Shown one piece after another: positions 26,452 to 34,700 of a DNA stretch of 64,000 nt (position 1 is its first letter; each line of letters opens with the position of its first letter). The DNA is from Erysipelotrichaceae bacterium. Lineage in GTDB: Bacteria > Bacillota_I > Bacilli_A > Erysipelotrichales > Erysipelotrichaceae. A program made the position numbers and the translations under genes. The DNA lies in NCBI GenBank assembly GCA_013334325.1, contig JAAXXT010000001.1, positions 1 to 64,000 of the forward strand. The letters are read 5' to 3'. The notes beneath the pieces were generated by a model. The model was not told the DNA's origin. It was given only the letters and a program-made list of their open reading frames with translations, and ran no database searches.

Positions 26452-26778
26452 ATGGTTAAAATCTCTGTTTCGTTTAAAGATCAACACATCATCAGAATGA
26501 CTGTTAAGGGTCATGCACAATCTGCTCTAAAGGGAGAAGATCTTGTATGTGCTTCTGTCAGCAGTATCACCACCGGCGCTTTAAACGCTTTGGACATTCT
26601 GGTCCATGATGCTTGTGAGCTTAGTTTAACGAAAGGGAAAGACCCCATCATTGACATCATTGTCAAAGAAGGTCAAAACAAGGATGTCCAAAACATCCTA
26701 AAAGCAGTATTGATCCAGTTAAAAACTCTTGAGGAGACTCAAGGCAAGTACGTACACATACAGGAGGTGCAATTATGA
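26452..26778 (+). CDS. prp: Cysteine protease Prp (L27 N-terminal processing)
   Basis: Ribosome-associated Cys protease that removes the N-terminal extension of L27. The catalytic dyad is visible as His21 (in VKGHAQSA) and Cys33 (in DLVCASVSS). 108 aa, normal size. It starts 2 bases after rplU and overlaps rpmA by 4 bases (ATGA). Its presence agrees with the cleavable extension seen on the following L27 gene, which supports the assignment strongly. Confidence 0.95.
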   Translation: MVKISVSFKDQHIIRMTVKGHAQSALKGEDLVCASVSSITTGALNALDILVHDACELSLTKGKDPIIDIIVKEGQNKDVQNILKAVLIQLKTLEETQGKYVHIQEVQL

Positions 26779-27059
26779 AATTCATCTTAAATATTCAGCT
26801 CTTCGCTTCTAAAAAAGGGGTAGGTTCTACCCGTAACGGCCGTGACTCAGAATCCAAACGTCTCGGAGCCAAAAAAGCGGATGGCGAATACGCAAGCGCC
26901 GGTTCTATCATTTACCGTCAAAGAGGGACAAAAATCCATCCGGGTACAAACGTTGGCAGAGGCAAGGATGATACCTTGTTTGCCACCATTTCCGGCGTGG
27001 TTAAATTTGAACGCTTAGGAAAAGTCAGAACCAAAGTTTCCGTCTACCCACAAGCATAA
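26775..27059 (+). CDS. rpmA: 50S ribosomal protein L27 with cleavable N-terminal extension
   Basis: L27 reaches the peptidyl-transferase centre with its N-terminus. The 94-aa precursor begins [19 protein letters not shown]; the LNIQLFA stretch is the Prp recognition site, with cleavage expected between Ala11 and Ser12. The rest ([25 protein letters not shown]) is standard L27. An AGGAGG SD lies within prp. It is followed directly by a terminator-like hairpin. Confidence 0.97.
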   Translation: MKFILNIQLFASKKGVGSTRNGRDSESKRLGAKKADGEYASAGSIIYRQRGTKIHPGTNVGRGKDDTLFATISGVVKFERLGKVRTKVSVYPQA

Positions 27060-27081
27060 AAATCCCTTTAGGGATTTTTTT
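27058..27081 (+). terminator. Hairpin with T-run after rpmA
   Basis: AAATCCCT and AGGGATTT form the stem with the T-run of seven directly after; it overlaps the rpmA stop. obg begins 12 bases later with an SD but no obvious promoter, so partial read-through is probable. Confidence 0.75.
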
Positions 27082-27092
27082 AAAGGAAAAAA

Positions 27093-28364
27093 ATGTTTAT
27101 AGATCGCGTAAAAATAAAAGTTAAAGCAGGAACAGGCGGTAATGGGATGACCTCATTTCGTCGTGAAAAGTATGAACCATTAGGTGGACCTTATGGAGGA
27201 GATGGAGGAGATGGTGGAAGCATCATTTTCGAAGTCGATACCAATAAGTCGACCCTTTTGGATTTGCGATTCAATAAATTGATTGAAGCTTCAGGCGGTG
27301 GAAACGGCTCTAATAAGAAGTTCCATGGCGCACAAGGCACAGATTTTATCGTAAGAGTACCTATAGGGACCATCATCAAAGACATTAAAAACGATGTGAT
27401 CATCGCTGATTTGGTTCGTTTAGATCAAAAAGTAGTTGTCGCTCAAGGCGGAAGAGGCGGAAGAGGCAATTTTCATTTTAAGACCAGCCGTAATCCTGCC
27501 CCTGATTTCAGTGAAAAAGGTGAACCTGGAGAAGAAAAAGAACTTCAACTCGAGCTCAAACTTTTAGCCGATGCAGGTTTGATAGGTTATCCTTCCGTTG
27601 GGAAGTCAACATTCTTGTCGGTCGTTTCTAAAGCTACCCCTGAGATCGCTGCTTATCCATTTACGACCTTGGTACCTAATTTAGGTGTCGTTCAAGTGAC
27701 TGGGGCTGAATCCTTCGTCTTAGCTGATCTACCTGGACTTATTGAAGGTGCTCATCAAGGCAAAGGTTTAGGTCATATGTTTCTTAGACATATCGAGCGT
27801 TGTAGAGTTTTGATCCATATCGTTGATATGGGAGCTGAAGATGGGCGAGATCCTGTCAATGATTATCGAGTCATCAATGATGAACTTAAACAATATCAAC
27901 TTCGTTTAACGGAACGTCCTCAAGTGGTCGTTGCGAATAAGATGGATCTACCACACGCTCAAGAAAATCTCAAACGATTCCAAGAGGCTTATCCTGATCT
28001 AAAAGTATATGAAACGATCACCTTGATTACAGAGGGTGTTCAACCTGTATTATACGAAGTAGCTAAGTTATTAAAAGAAACACCTGAGTTCATTCTCAAT
28101 GAAACCCAAAGAGATGAAATGGTTTATAAATTCGTTGAACAAGTTCCATTTACCATTCAAAGAATGGATGATCATACTTGGATGCTTAAAGGTGATGATA
28201 TCGAACGTGCCTTCGCTATGGCCGACATCAAATCTGATGCTGGGTCTGTAAGATTCGCTCGTCGACTCAAATTATTGGGAGTTGATATTGCCTTACGTAA
28301 AGCTGGCGCAAAAGATGGAGACCTTGTCTACATCAAAGACTTACAATTTGTTTATCTAGACTAA
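27093..28364 (+). CDS. obgE: Obg-family GTPase (CgtA)
   Basis: Ribosome-assembly GTPase linked to stress and (p)ppGpp signalling. The Gly-rich Obg domain (1-157, with GGNGMTSFRREKY and the GGDGGDGG loops) is followed by the G domain: P-loop GYPSVGKST, switch YPFTTLVPNLG, DLPGLIEGAHQG and NKMDLP. A C-terminal OCT domain ends the 423-aa protein. SD AAAGGA precedes ATG 27093. It closes with an intrinsic terminator. Confidence 0.97.
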   Translation: MFIDRVKIKVKAGTGGNGMTSFRREKYEPLGGPYGGDGGDGGSIIFEVDTNKSTLLDLRFNKLIEASGGGNGSNKKFHGAQGTDFIVRVPIGTIIKDIKNDVIIADLVRLDQKVVVAQGGRGGRGNFHFKTSRNPAPDFSEKGEPGEEKELQLELKLLADAGLIGYPSVGKSTFLSVVSKATPEIAAYPFTTLVPNLGVVQVTGAESFVLADLPGLIEGAHQGKGLGHMFLRHIERCRVLIHIVDMGAEDGRDPVNDYRVINDELKQYQLRLTERPQVVVANKMDLPHAQENLKRFQEAYPDLKVYETITLITEGVQPVLYEVAKLLKETPEFILNETQRDEMVYKFVEQVPFTIQRMDDHTWMLKGDDIERAFAMADIKSDAGSVRFARRLKLLGVDIALRKAGAKDGDLVYIKDLQFVYLD

Positions 28365-28388
28365 CTCTGAGTAAAATCAGAGTTTTTT
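28363..28388 (+). terminator. Rho-independent terminator after obgE
   Basis: AACTCTGA and TCAGAGTT form a perfect 8-bp stem around GTAAAA, ending in a run of T. The ruvA promoter follows within 5 bases. Confidence 0.88.
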
Positions 28389-28392
28389 ATTG

Positions 28393-28401
28393 TGTTATAA
28401 T
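28393..28401 (+). promoter_or_regulatory. Extended -10 promoter of ruvAB
   Basis: TGTTATAAT ends 6 bases before ATG 28408. The intervening AAGG is too close to the start to work as an SD, so the message should start at the A of ATG. Confidence 0.75.
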
Positions 28402-28407
28402 AAGGTC

Positions 28408-28983
28408 ATGATTGCGTTCATCAAAGGTGTTATTTTTAGTATTAGTCCAGACTATATCACCATCGACACCCAAGGTGTTGGGTATAAAGTCTATTTTAAT
28501 CATCCGGAAAAAGTTCACTTAAAAGAGACGGTTTTCTTATATACCTATCATATGATACGCGAAGATGATCAAAGCTTATATGGGTTTTTAGAATCAAAAG
28601 AACTAGAACTTTTCGAAAAGTTGATCAGCGTCAAAGGTTTGGGATGTAAGACCGCTAATTCGATGTTAACATACTCTACTTATGATCGTTTGGTCTTAGC
28701 CATTGAACAAGCTGATGTGGCAGCTCTTAAACAAATGCCAGGTATAGGTGCTAAAACAGCCTCACAGATCGTTTTAGATCTTAAAGGAAAACTGGTTTCT
28801 GTCGCCAATAGAGAAGTAGTCGTCAATGATAAACTTAAAGATGCTTTAGAAGGATTAAAAGCTTTAGGGTATAAGAATGCTGAACTGCAAGGCATTCTAA
28901 AAGAACTTAATGCTCAAACTTTATTAGATACAGAATCTTATATGCGTTTGGCTCTACAACTTTTAGCCCGTAAAGGAAAATAA
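28408..28983 (+). CDS. ruvA: Holliday junction DNA helicase subunit RuvA
   Basis: Binds four-way junctions and targets RuvB for branch migration. ATG 28408 is chosen because it gives the canonical [10 protein letters not shown]-terminus; an upstream frame opening lies inside the promoter. The OB domain (1-62) is followed by tandem HhH motifs ([12 protein letters not shown] and [17 protein letters not shown]) and domain III for RuvB binding. 191 aa. The stop shares one base with the ruvB start (TAATG). Confidence 0.95.
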   Translation: MIAFIKGVIFSISPDYITIDTQGVGYKVYFNHPEKVHLKETVFLYTYHMIREDDQSLYGFLESKELELFEKLISVKGLGCKTANSMLTYSTYDRLVLAIEQADVAALKQMPGIGAKTASQIVLDLKGKLVSVANREVVVNDKLKDALEGLKALGYKNAELQGILKELNAQTLLDTESYMRLALQLLARKGK

Positions 28984-29987
28984 TGGAAAGAATCATCTCA
29001 GCTGAAATCGAACCAGAAGAAGAGGAACTTAGTTTACGTCCCTCTACTTTGGATGAATATGTTGGTCAGACTCACATCAAAGAGAACCTGAAGGTTTTTA
29101 TACAAGCTGCCAATCAAAGACATGAAGCTTTAGATCATGTCTTGCTCTATGGGCCTCCTGGCTTAGGTAAGACGACTTTAGCCCATATCTTAGCCAACGA
29201 GCTTAAGACCCATATTAAAGTCACCAGTGGACCTTCTATCGAGCGTAGTGGTGATTTAGCTGCTATCCTAAGTACTTTAGAAGCAGGAGATGTCCTATTT
29301 ATCGATGAGATCCATCGTTTACCTAAAGTTGTCGAAGAAGTGCTTTATCCTGCTATGGAAGATTACGTCATCGATATCTTAGTAGGGAAAGAAGCTTCGG
29401 TTCGATCCATACGTTTAGATCTACCTCCTTTTACCTTAGTTGGCGCTACTACTCGTGCAGGTGATTTAACGGCTCCTTTAAGAGATCGATTTGGGATCGT
29501 ATCTAAGCTTGATTACTATAGTGTAGAAGAACTCTCCCAGATCATACGAAGAACTTCTAAAGTATTGGGTTCACCTATTGAAGAAGGGGCTGTATTGGAA
29601 CTCGCTCAACGTAGTCGAGGTACACCTAGAGTCGCCAATCGATTGTTTAGAAGGGTAAGAGATTTCGCCCAAGTTCATCATCAAGGTAAGATTACTTTAG
29701 AGATCGCAAAAAGCTCTCTCGATAAATTAAAGGTCGATGTGTTGGGTCTAGATGAAGTCGACTTAAGATACTTAAGAGGCATTATTGAACGATTCAAAGG
29801 AGGACCTGTTGGATTAGAAGCCTTAGCCAGTTCTATCCAAGAAGAAACCATGACTTTAGAAGATGTTTATGAGCCTTATCTACTTCAAATTGGATTTATC
29901 AATCGGACCCCAAGAGGCCGTGTCGTCACTGAAAAGGCTTATAAACATTTAGGCATACATCATCAAGATTCACTATTCGAAAAATAA
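28983..29987 (+). CDS. ruvB: Holliday junction branch migration ATPase RuvB
   Basis: AAA+ motor of the RuvAB complex. The 334-aa protein has [12 protein letters not shown], Walker [15 protein letters not shown], Walker B FIDEIHRL, sensor 1 VGATTRAG and the arginine finger in LRDRFGIV. A winged-helix C-terminus carries [19 protein letters not shown] precedes the start within ruvA. RuvC is absent, as is usual in Bacillota, where RecU serves. A terminator overlaps its stop. Confidence 0.97.
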   Translation: MERIISAEIEPEEEELSLRPSTLDEYVGQTHIKENLKVFIQAANQRHEALDHVLLYGPPGLGKTTLAHILANELKTHIKVTSGPSIERSGDLAAILSTLEAGDVLFIDEIHRLPKVVEEVLYPAMEDYVIDILVGKEASVRSIRLDLPPFTLVGATTRAGDLTAPLRDRFGIVSKLDYYSVEELSQIIRRTSKVLGSPIEEGAVLELAQRSRGTPRVANRLFRRVRDFAQVHHQGKITLEIAKSSLDKLKVDVLGLDEVDLRYLRGIIERFKGGPVGLEALASSIQEETMTLEDVYEPYLLQIGFINRTPRGRVVTEKAYKHLGIHHQDSLFEK

Positions 29988-30012
29988 CCACATCTTTGTG
30001 GTTATTTTATTT
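29984..30012. terminator. Bidirectional terminator between ruvB and the HAD gene
   Basis: ATAACCACA and TGTGGTTAT form a perfect 9-bp stem around TCTT. Flanking A-run (left) and T-run (right) let it work for both converging genes; it contains the ruvB stop codon and touches the HAD stop. Confidence 0.88.
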
Positions 30013-30666
30013 GAATATGAGTTTTTTTAGATCAAGAACAGTTTCTAGATAATAAGTAGATGACTTGATCATTTGAGATCTTATTTTTTCATTGGTATGA
30101 GACCAGGCTGCACAAGCGAAGTCAACATTCATACATTGAGCCATTTCTAGACCAAGTTTCATGTCGTCTAAAACGAGACAATCTTCAGGATTAAGATGGA
30201 GTTTCTCTAAAGTTTGTAGGAGTGGATAAGGATTTGGCTTACGTAAGGCAGAGCCTAATTCCCATCCAAAAACAAGATCAGGTTCAAAACCAAAATGAGT
30301 AATGTAGTCTCTTCGAATTTCAGAACTTTCTGAATGAGAAACAACAACGATCTTACCACCTTGATGTTTATATGTCTGTAAGATTTCTTTTATACCCTCA
30401 AAAGGAGAAGGAATGGTGGCTTTAGTGTATTGTTTCCAAATATCGTATTCGATTTTCATCTCATCAGAATCAAAATGATAAACTTCATCACAGATCTTCT
30501 CAAATCCTAATTCGTGACACATTTCAATGAAAACATCAAAAGTAAGATCTGTTTTAGTCGGTCTTAAAGTACTCAAAGTTTTGAGAAAAGCAGGAAAATG
30601 AACAGTACGTGTTGAATCAACAATGGTATCATCATGATCCAAGAGTAAACATTTATAAGTGATCAT
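30007..30666 (-). CDS. HAD-superfamily hydrolase
   Basis: Probable small-molecule phosphatase. The nucleophile motif is CLLLDHDDTIVDS (Asp10-x-Asp12), followed by an alpha-helical cap, motif II VVVSHSES, the Lys in ALRKPNPYP, and the metal-binding LVLDDMKLGLEMA. 219 aa, typical of phosphoglycolate phosphatase-like subfamily members, but the substrate is unknown. A TGCTACAAT box ends 6 bases before its ATG and there is no SD, so it is probably leaderless. It stands alone between ruvB (convergent) and murG (divergent). Confidence 0.9.
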   Translation of the reverse strand: MITYKCLLLDHDDTIVDSTRTVHFPAFLKTLSTLRPTKTDLTFDVFIEMCHELGFEKICDEVYHFDSDEMKIEYDIWKQYTKATIPSPFEGIKEILQTYKHQGGKIVVVSHSESSEIRRDYITHFGFEPDLVFGWELGSALRKPNPYPLLQTLEKLHLNPEDCLVLDDMKLGLEMAQCMNVDFACAAWSHTNEKIRSQMIKSSTYYLETVLDLKKLIFK

Positions 30667-30672
30667 ACCAAT

Positions 30673-30681
30673 ATTGTAGCA
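30673..30681 (-). promoter_or_regulatory. Extended -10 promoter of the HAD hydrolase gene
   Basis: Minus-strand TGCTACAAT followed by ATTGGT and then ATG: 6 bases between the box and the start codon, no SD. Confidence 0.65.
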
Positions 30682-30709
30682 TTATCCTCTCGAAGTTTGG
30701 GCTTGGTTT

Positions 30710-30718
30710 TGTTATAAT
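30710..30718 (+). promoter_or_regulatory. Extended -10 promoter of murG
   Basis: TGTTATAAT, 17 bases before ATG 30736, with AGGAG in between. The leader would be about 10 bases. No convincing -35 is seen. Confidence 0.65.
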
Positions 30719-30735
30719 TGACACAGGAGTAAGCT

Positions 30736-31821
30736 ATGAAAATCTGTATCGTAACCGGTGGAACCGGAGGCCATATTTATCCTGCTGTATCTTTAGCTCA
30801 TGCACTAAAAGATCAAGATCCTACAATTGAATTGTTTTTTGTTGGGAATAATGATCGTATGGAAGCTACTGAGATTCCTGCTTTAGGTTTTGATTTTATT
30901 GGTTTACCTGCCAAAGGCTTTAATGGTTCAATTTTCGCAAAAGTAAACGCTCTAATGGCTTTATTTAAAAGTAAAGCATTGGCGAAGAAACTCTTAAAAG
31001 AAAGAAAACCAGATATCGTGATAGGCTTTGGAGGTTATGTTTGTGTCCCTGTGATGCAGGCTGCACATTCACTACACATTAAAACGATGCTTCATGAACA
31101 AAATTCCATCGTTGGGAAAGCCAATAAGGTATTGATGGGTTCCGTTGATGCGATCGTATGTGCTTATGAATCAAACTTCTCAGTATTCCCTAAAAACAAA
31201 ACGCGTTTATTGGGTAATCCTAGAACCTATGAAATCAAGAAACATCATACTGAAATAGATTGTGTTAAGACCTATGGTTTTAGTAATAAATATCCTACGA
31301 TATTGATCGTTATGGGATCTTTAGGATCAGAATCTGTCAATGCGATCTTACCTGAAGCTTTAAAGAAATTTAGTGATGCTAAAATCCAAGTTATTTATGT
31401 GACTGGGAAGAAACACTATGAAGATTTTATACAAAAAGTACCAGCGATGAAACATATCGTGATTACACCTTATGTTGATCAATTGGCTTTGATGTCTCAA
31501 ATCGATTTGATCATCTGTAGAGGTGGGGCTACAACGGCAGCCGAGCTAGCTGTCTTTGGGATGCCATCCATCATAATCCCTAGTCCTTATGTCCCAAACA
31601 ATCATCAATATCATAACGCTAAAGCTCTTTTTGATGCCCAAGCAAGCGAATTGATCGAAGAGAAGGATCTTAATGCGGATTCGCTCTTTCTTCGTGCTCA
31701 AAGCTTAATAAACGATCCACAACGATTAGATTCTATGCATAGTAACGGTCTAAAACTCGCTAAAGGCGATGCTGCTGAAGATATGATTCAATGGATCTTG
31801 GAATTGGTTCATGGACAATGA
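30736..31821 (+). CDS. murG: UDP-GlcNAc:undecaprenyl-PP-MurNAc-pentapeptide GlcNAc transferase
   Basis: Makes lipid II from lipid I on the inner face of the membrane. The 361-aa GT-B protein has the N-terminal GGTGGHIYPA loop, GFGGYVCVPV, HEQNSIVGKANK, and the C-terminal UDP-GlcNAc site ICRGGATTAAELAVFG. It shows that the cell makes peptidoglycan. It overlaps ftsQ by 11 bases, a conserved murG-divIB adjacency. Confidence 0.97.
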   Translation: MKICIVTGGTGGHIYPAVSLAHALKDQDPTIELFFVGNNDRMEATEIPALGFDFIGLPAKGFNGSIFAKVNALMALFKSKALAKKLLKERKPDIVIGFGGYVCVPVMQAAHSLHIKTMLHEQNSIVGKANKVLMGSVDAIVCAYESNFSVFPKNKTRLLGNPRTYEIKKHHTEIDCVKTYGFSNKYPTILIVMGSLGSESVNAILPEALKKFSDAKIQVIYVTGKKHYEDFIQKVPAMKHIVITPYVDQLALMSQIDLIICRGGATTAAELAVFGMPSIIIPSPYVPNNHQYHNAKALFDAQASELIEEKDLNADSLFLRAQSLINDPQRLDSMHSNGLKLAKGDAAEDMIQWILELVHGQ

Positions 31822-32638
31822 ACGTCTAACTCCTTTTGAACGGATCGCCTCTACTGAAGAAATCAAACTCAGTGGTCCTCAAATGGAACCCGTTGATGTC
31901 TTAATCAATCAACGAAAGAAACTCAAGAAACAACTTAGACGAAACCGTTGGTTAAAACGTTTAGGTGTTTTTTCATTGACACTTACTTTGGTACTATTAT
32001 CATCACTTTACCTTAAGACCTCGCTTAGTACTTTAAATCAAATCGAGATTACTGGTAATCAACTTTTAACCAAACAAGAAATAATTAAACAACTTCAACT
32101 CAATGAACCACTTTCGATCTGGGAATTGGATCTTGTTGAACTTCAAGCTCGTTTAGATCAATTGGATCTCGTTTTAAATGGACACGTATCTTTAGAGAAT
32201 CAAAACACAATTAAAATAGAACTTATAGAGAAAAGGGGAGTAGCCTTGCTTGTATTAGATTCAGGTCTTGTTATGTTGAGCGATCAAGGTGAGTTTATCG
32301 ATATGGATGCCCATAAACTCTTGTTGAATATGAACCTTCCTTTAATCATAGGCTTGGAAGATGCTATTGAAATCCTAGATTTAGCTTTGATTTTAGGCAC
32401 ACTAAATGATGAAATTTTGGTGAATATTTCTGAGATCCATAAAGAAAGAACAGCTTTTAATGAAGCTCAATTGAGATTGATGATGCAAGAGGGAAACACC
32501 ATTTTTGCCCCCCTTTCAGCCCTTTCTGCATTAGATAAGTATATACAAGTGCTAAAAATGACCAATGAGAAGAACAGCTGTTTTACAATTGCAGACATCA
32601 GTTTCAGTTTAGTCAAGTCAGAGTGCCCAACTCATTAA
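31811..32638 (+). CDS. ftsQ: Cell division protein FtsQ/DivIB
   Basis: Bitopic division protein that helps regulate septal wall synthesis. The 275-aa protein has a basic cytoplasmic tail (KKLKKQLRRNRWLKR), one membrane helix (about residues 53-72) and an extracellular POTRA domain (SLSTLNQIEITGNQLLTKQEI). A beta domain with VLLDSGLVMLSDQGEFI-like strands follows. It starts inside murG (11-base overlap), fixing the start at ATG 31811. No ftsA/ftsZ follows; the next gene is yloU. Confidence 0.9.
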   Translation: MDNERLTPFERIASTEEIKLSGPQMEPVDVLINQRKKLKKQLRRNRWLKRLGVFSLTLTLVLLSSLYLKTSLSTLNQIEITGNQLLTKQEIIKQLQLNEPLSIWELDLVELQARLDQLDLVLNGHVSLENQNTIKIELIEKRGVALLVLDSGLVMLSDQGEFIDMDAHKLLLNMNLPLIIGLEDAIEILDLALILGTLNDEILVNISEIHKERTAFNEAQLRLMMQEGNTIFAPLSALSALDKYIQVLKMTNEKNSCFTIADISFSLVKSECPTH

Positions 32639-32658
32639 TATTTACAAGTAGGCGATTA

Positions 32659-32667
32659 TGCTATATT
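32659..32667 (+). promoter_or_regulatory. Extended -10 promoter of yloU-fakA
   Basis: TGCTATATT about 25 bases before ATG 32692, with an AAGGAG SD in the leader, in the short gap after ftsQ. Confidence 0.55.
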
Positions 32668-32691
32668 ATACATAGGCTAAGGAGCGTTATT

Positions 32692-33054
32692 ATGTCTATA
32701 CAAAAAGAAACCGACTTAGGGAATATCAAAATATCCGAAGATGCCATCGCTACATTAGCGGGCGGTGTTGTTACGGAATCTTATGGTATCGTAGGCATGG
32801 CCTCACAGAAGATTTTAAAAGACGGCTTAGCTGAACTTTTAGGTAAAGAAAACTATACTAAGGGGATCGTAGTCAGAGAAAGCGCAGATAAACAATTAGA
32901 ATTAGATCTTTATGTTGTTGTAGGTTATGGTGTCAAAATCACTGAAGTTGTTTATGAAGTACAAAAGAAAGTAAAATACGTGCTTGAAAAAACTCTGGAA
33001 GTTAAATTCAAGTCCGTTAATATCTATGTCCAAGGAGTGAGAGTCATCTCATAA
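32692..33054 (+). CDS. Asp23/Gls24-family protein (YloU-like)
   Basis: A 120-aa alkaline-shock-type protein. ATG 32692 follows AAGGAGCG and gives MSIQKETDLGNIKISEDAI. Typical family features are IATLAGGVVTESYGIVGMAS and the beta strands ending in VNIYVQGVRVIS. The gene sits 4 bases before fakA, the usual yloU-fakA arrangement. Its exact role is unsettled; many members are membrane- or envelope-associated stress proteins. A second paralogue lies at 56405-56722. Confidence 0.92.
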   Translation: MSIQKETDLGNIKISEDAIATLAGGVVTESYGIVGMASQKILKDGLAELLGKENYTKGIVVRESADKQLELDLYVVVGYGVKITEVVYEVQKKVKYVLEKTLEVKFKSVNIYVQGVRVIS

Positions 33055-33058
33055 GACT

Positions 33059-34678
33059 ATGGAAAAACTCAACGGTAATAAATTCAAATCGATGTTGGTC
33101 AGTGGAGCCAACAATCTTAGTAACCACCATCGTGAAATAGATGCCCTTAATGTATTCCCGGTCCCAGACGGAGATACAGGTACCAACATGAACTTAACGT
33201 TCACTGCTGGTGTCAAAGAAGCTCAAGCTCATCCAAGTACTCATATCGGAGAAATCGCAAAAACTTTATCTAAAGGATTATTGATGGGCGCTAGAGGTAA
33301 CTCTGGTGTTATCTTATCTCAGATCTTTAGAGGATTCTTTCAAAGCGTAGAAGGCAAAAATGAATTAGATGCTCATGATATCGCTTTAGCCTTTGTAAGA
33401 GGTACAGAAGTGGCCTATAAAGCAGTTATGCGTCCTGTTGAAGGAACGATATTAACTGTATTACGTGAAAGCTCAAATGAGACTTTACAATATGTAGAAC
33501 AGAAGCACGCTAAAAACATCATCGATGTTTTAGATTATATGATCAAAAGAGCTAAGATCTCTCTTGAGAATACGCCTAATCTATTGCCTGTCTTAAAAGA
33601 AGTAGGTGTCGTTGATAGTGGTGGAGCAGGATATGTCGTTGTATTAGAAGGTTTCTTTTCAGAATTAACCGGAATCTCAATTGAACTACAAGAAGATACA
33701 GGTGAAATAGAAGGGGTACAATCTCAACTTGAAAATGATGAGTTTGGATATTGTACTGAAATTATCATTCGATTAAATCCTGAAGTCCTTCCTGATTTCT
33801 CAGAAGCACATTTAAGAGAACAATTAGAAGCTCAAGGCAATTCTATCGTCGTCGTTCAAGACGAAGACATCGTAAAAGTACACGTTCATACTTTAAGCCC
33901 AGGTGATGTCTTAAATCTAGGCCAAGCGTATGGCGAACTCTTAAAAATCAAATCTGACAATATGCAACTTCAGCACGAACATGCATCAACGATCGCAATT
34001 GAACCTAAACCTAAAAAGAAATACGGCATTATTGCGGTAGCATCAGGTGAGGGTTTATCAAAACTTTTCAAAGATGATTATCGTGTAGATGTGGTCATTA
34101 GTGGTGGTCAAACCATGAATCCTGCGACAGAAGATTTCGTCGCAGCGATAAAAGAACTTAACGCTGAACATATCTTTATCTTACCAAACAATTCAAACAT
34201 CATCTTGGCTGCTCAACAAGCAGAGTCCTTAATGGATGATCTAGATGTCCATGTCATCCCAACCAAGAGTATCCCTCAAGGTTTAAGTGCTTGTGTCATG
34301 TTTAATCCGCAAGTCGATGTCCATGAGAATATTCAAGAAATGACCGGAGCCTTTAAACACGTTAAAACAGGCTTGGTTACTTACGCCATCAAAGATAGCA
34401 ATATGGATGGAGTAAGCATCAGTGCCAATGATTATATGGGTATCTTGAATAAATCTATCGTAGTTTCAGTTCCTTCTAAAACAGAAGCAGCTAAACGTTT
34501 AATGGATCAATTGGTTACTTCAGAAGATGGTCTAATCACCGTCATCGTCGGAGAAGATGTCAATGAAGAAGAACAGGAAGACCTGATCTCCTACATCACT
34601 GAACATTTTGATGCCTGCGAAGTGGAAGTCCACTTAGGACATCAACCGGTTTATTCGTATATTATCGGTGTTGAATAA
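33059..34678 (+). CDS. fakA: Fatty acid kinase catalytic subunit FakA (DAK2-domain protein)
   Basis: Phosphorylates exogenous fatty acids bound to FakB for phospholipid synthesis. The 539-aa protein opens with a DhaL/DAK2 domain containing the nucleotide/metal motif FPVPDGDTGTNM near residue 35 and GARGNSGVILSQI. The middle and C-terminal domains are typical of the YloV/FakA family (GYCTEIIIRL, a VHVHT His motif, SGGQTMNPATEDF, LPNNSNI). It starts 4 bases after yloU. FakB is not seen in the window. A terminator-like hairpin overlaps its end. Confidence 0.94.
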   Translation: MEKLNGNKFKSMLVSGANNLSNHHREIDALNVFPVPDGDTGTNMNLTFTAGVKEAQAHPSTHIGEIAKTLSKGLLMGARGNSGVILSQIFRGFFQSVEGKNELDAHDIALAFVRGTEVAYKAVMRPVEGTILTVLRESSNETLQYVEQKHAKNIIDVLDYMIKRAKISLENTPNLLPVLKEVGVVDSGGAGYVVVLEGFFSELTGISIELQEDTGEIEGVQSQLENDEFGYCTEIIIRLNPEVLPDFSEAHLREQLEAQGNSIVVVQDEDIVKVHVHTLSPGDVLNLGQAYGELLKIKSDNMQLQHEHASTIAIEPKPKKKYGIIAVASGEGLSKLFKDDYRVDVVISGGQTMNPATEDFVAAIKELNAEHIFILPNNSNIILAAQQAESLMDDLDVHVIPTKSIPQGLSACVMFNPQVDVHENIQEMTGAFKHVKTGLVTYAIKDSNMDGVSISANDYMGILNKSIVVSVPSKTEAAKRLMDQLVTSEDGLITVIVGEDVNEEEQEDLISYITEHFDACEVEVHLGHQPVYSYIIGVE

Positions 34679-34700
34679 AGGGCTTTAGCCCTTTTCTTTT
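34677..34700 (+). terminator. Hairpin with T-rich tail after fakA
   Basis: AAAGGGCT and AGCCCTTT pair almost without a separate loop (minimal loop within CTTTAG), followed by TCTTTT. recG begins at the very next base after the T-run. Confidence 0.7.
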
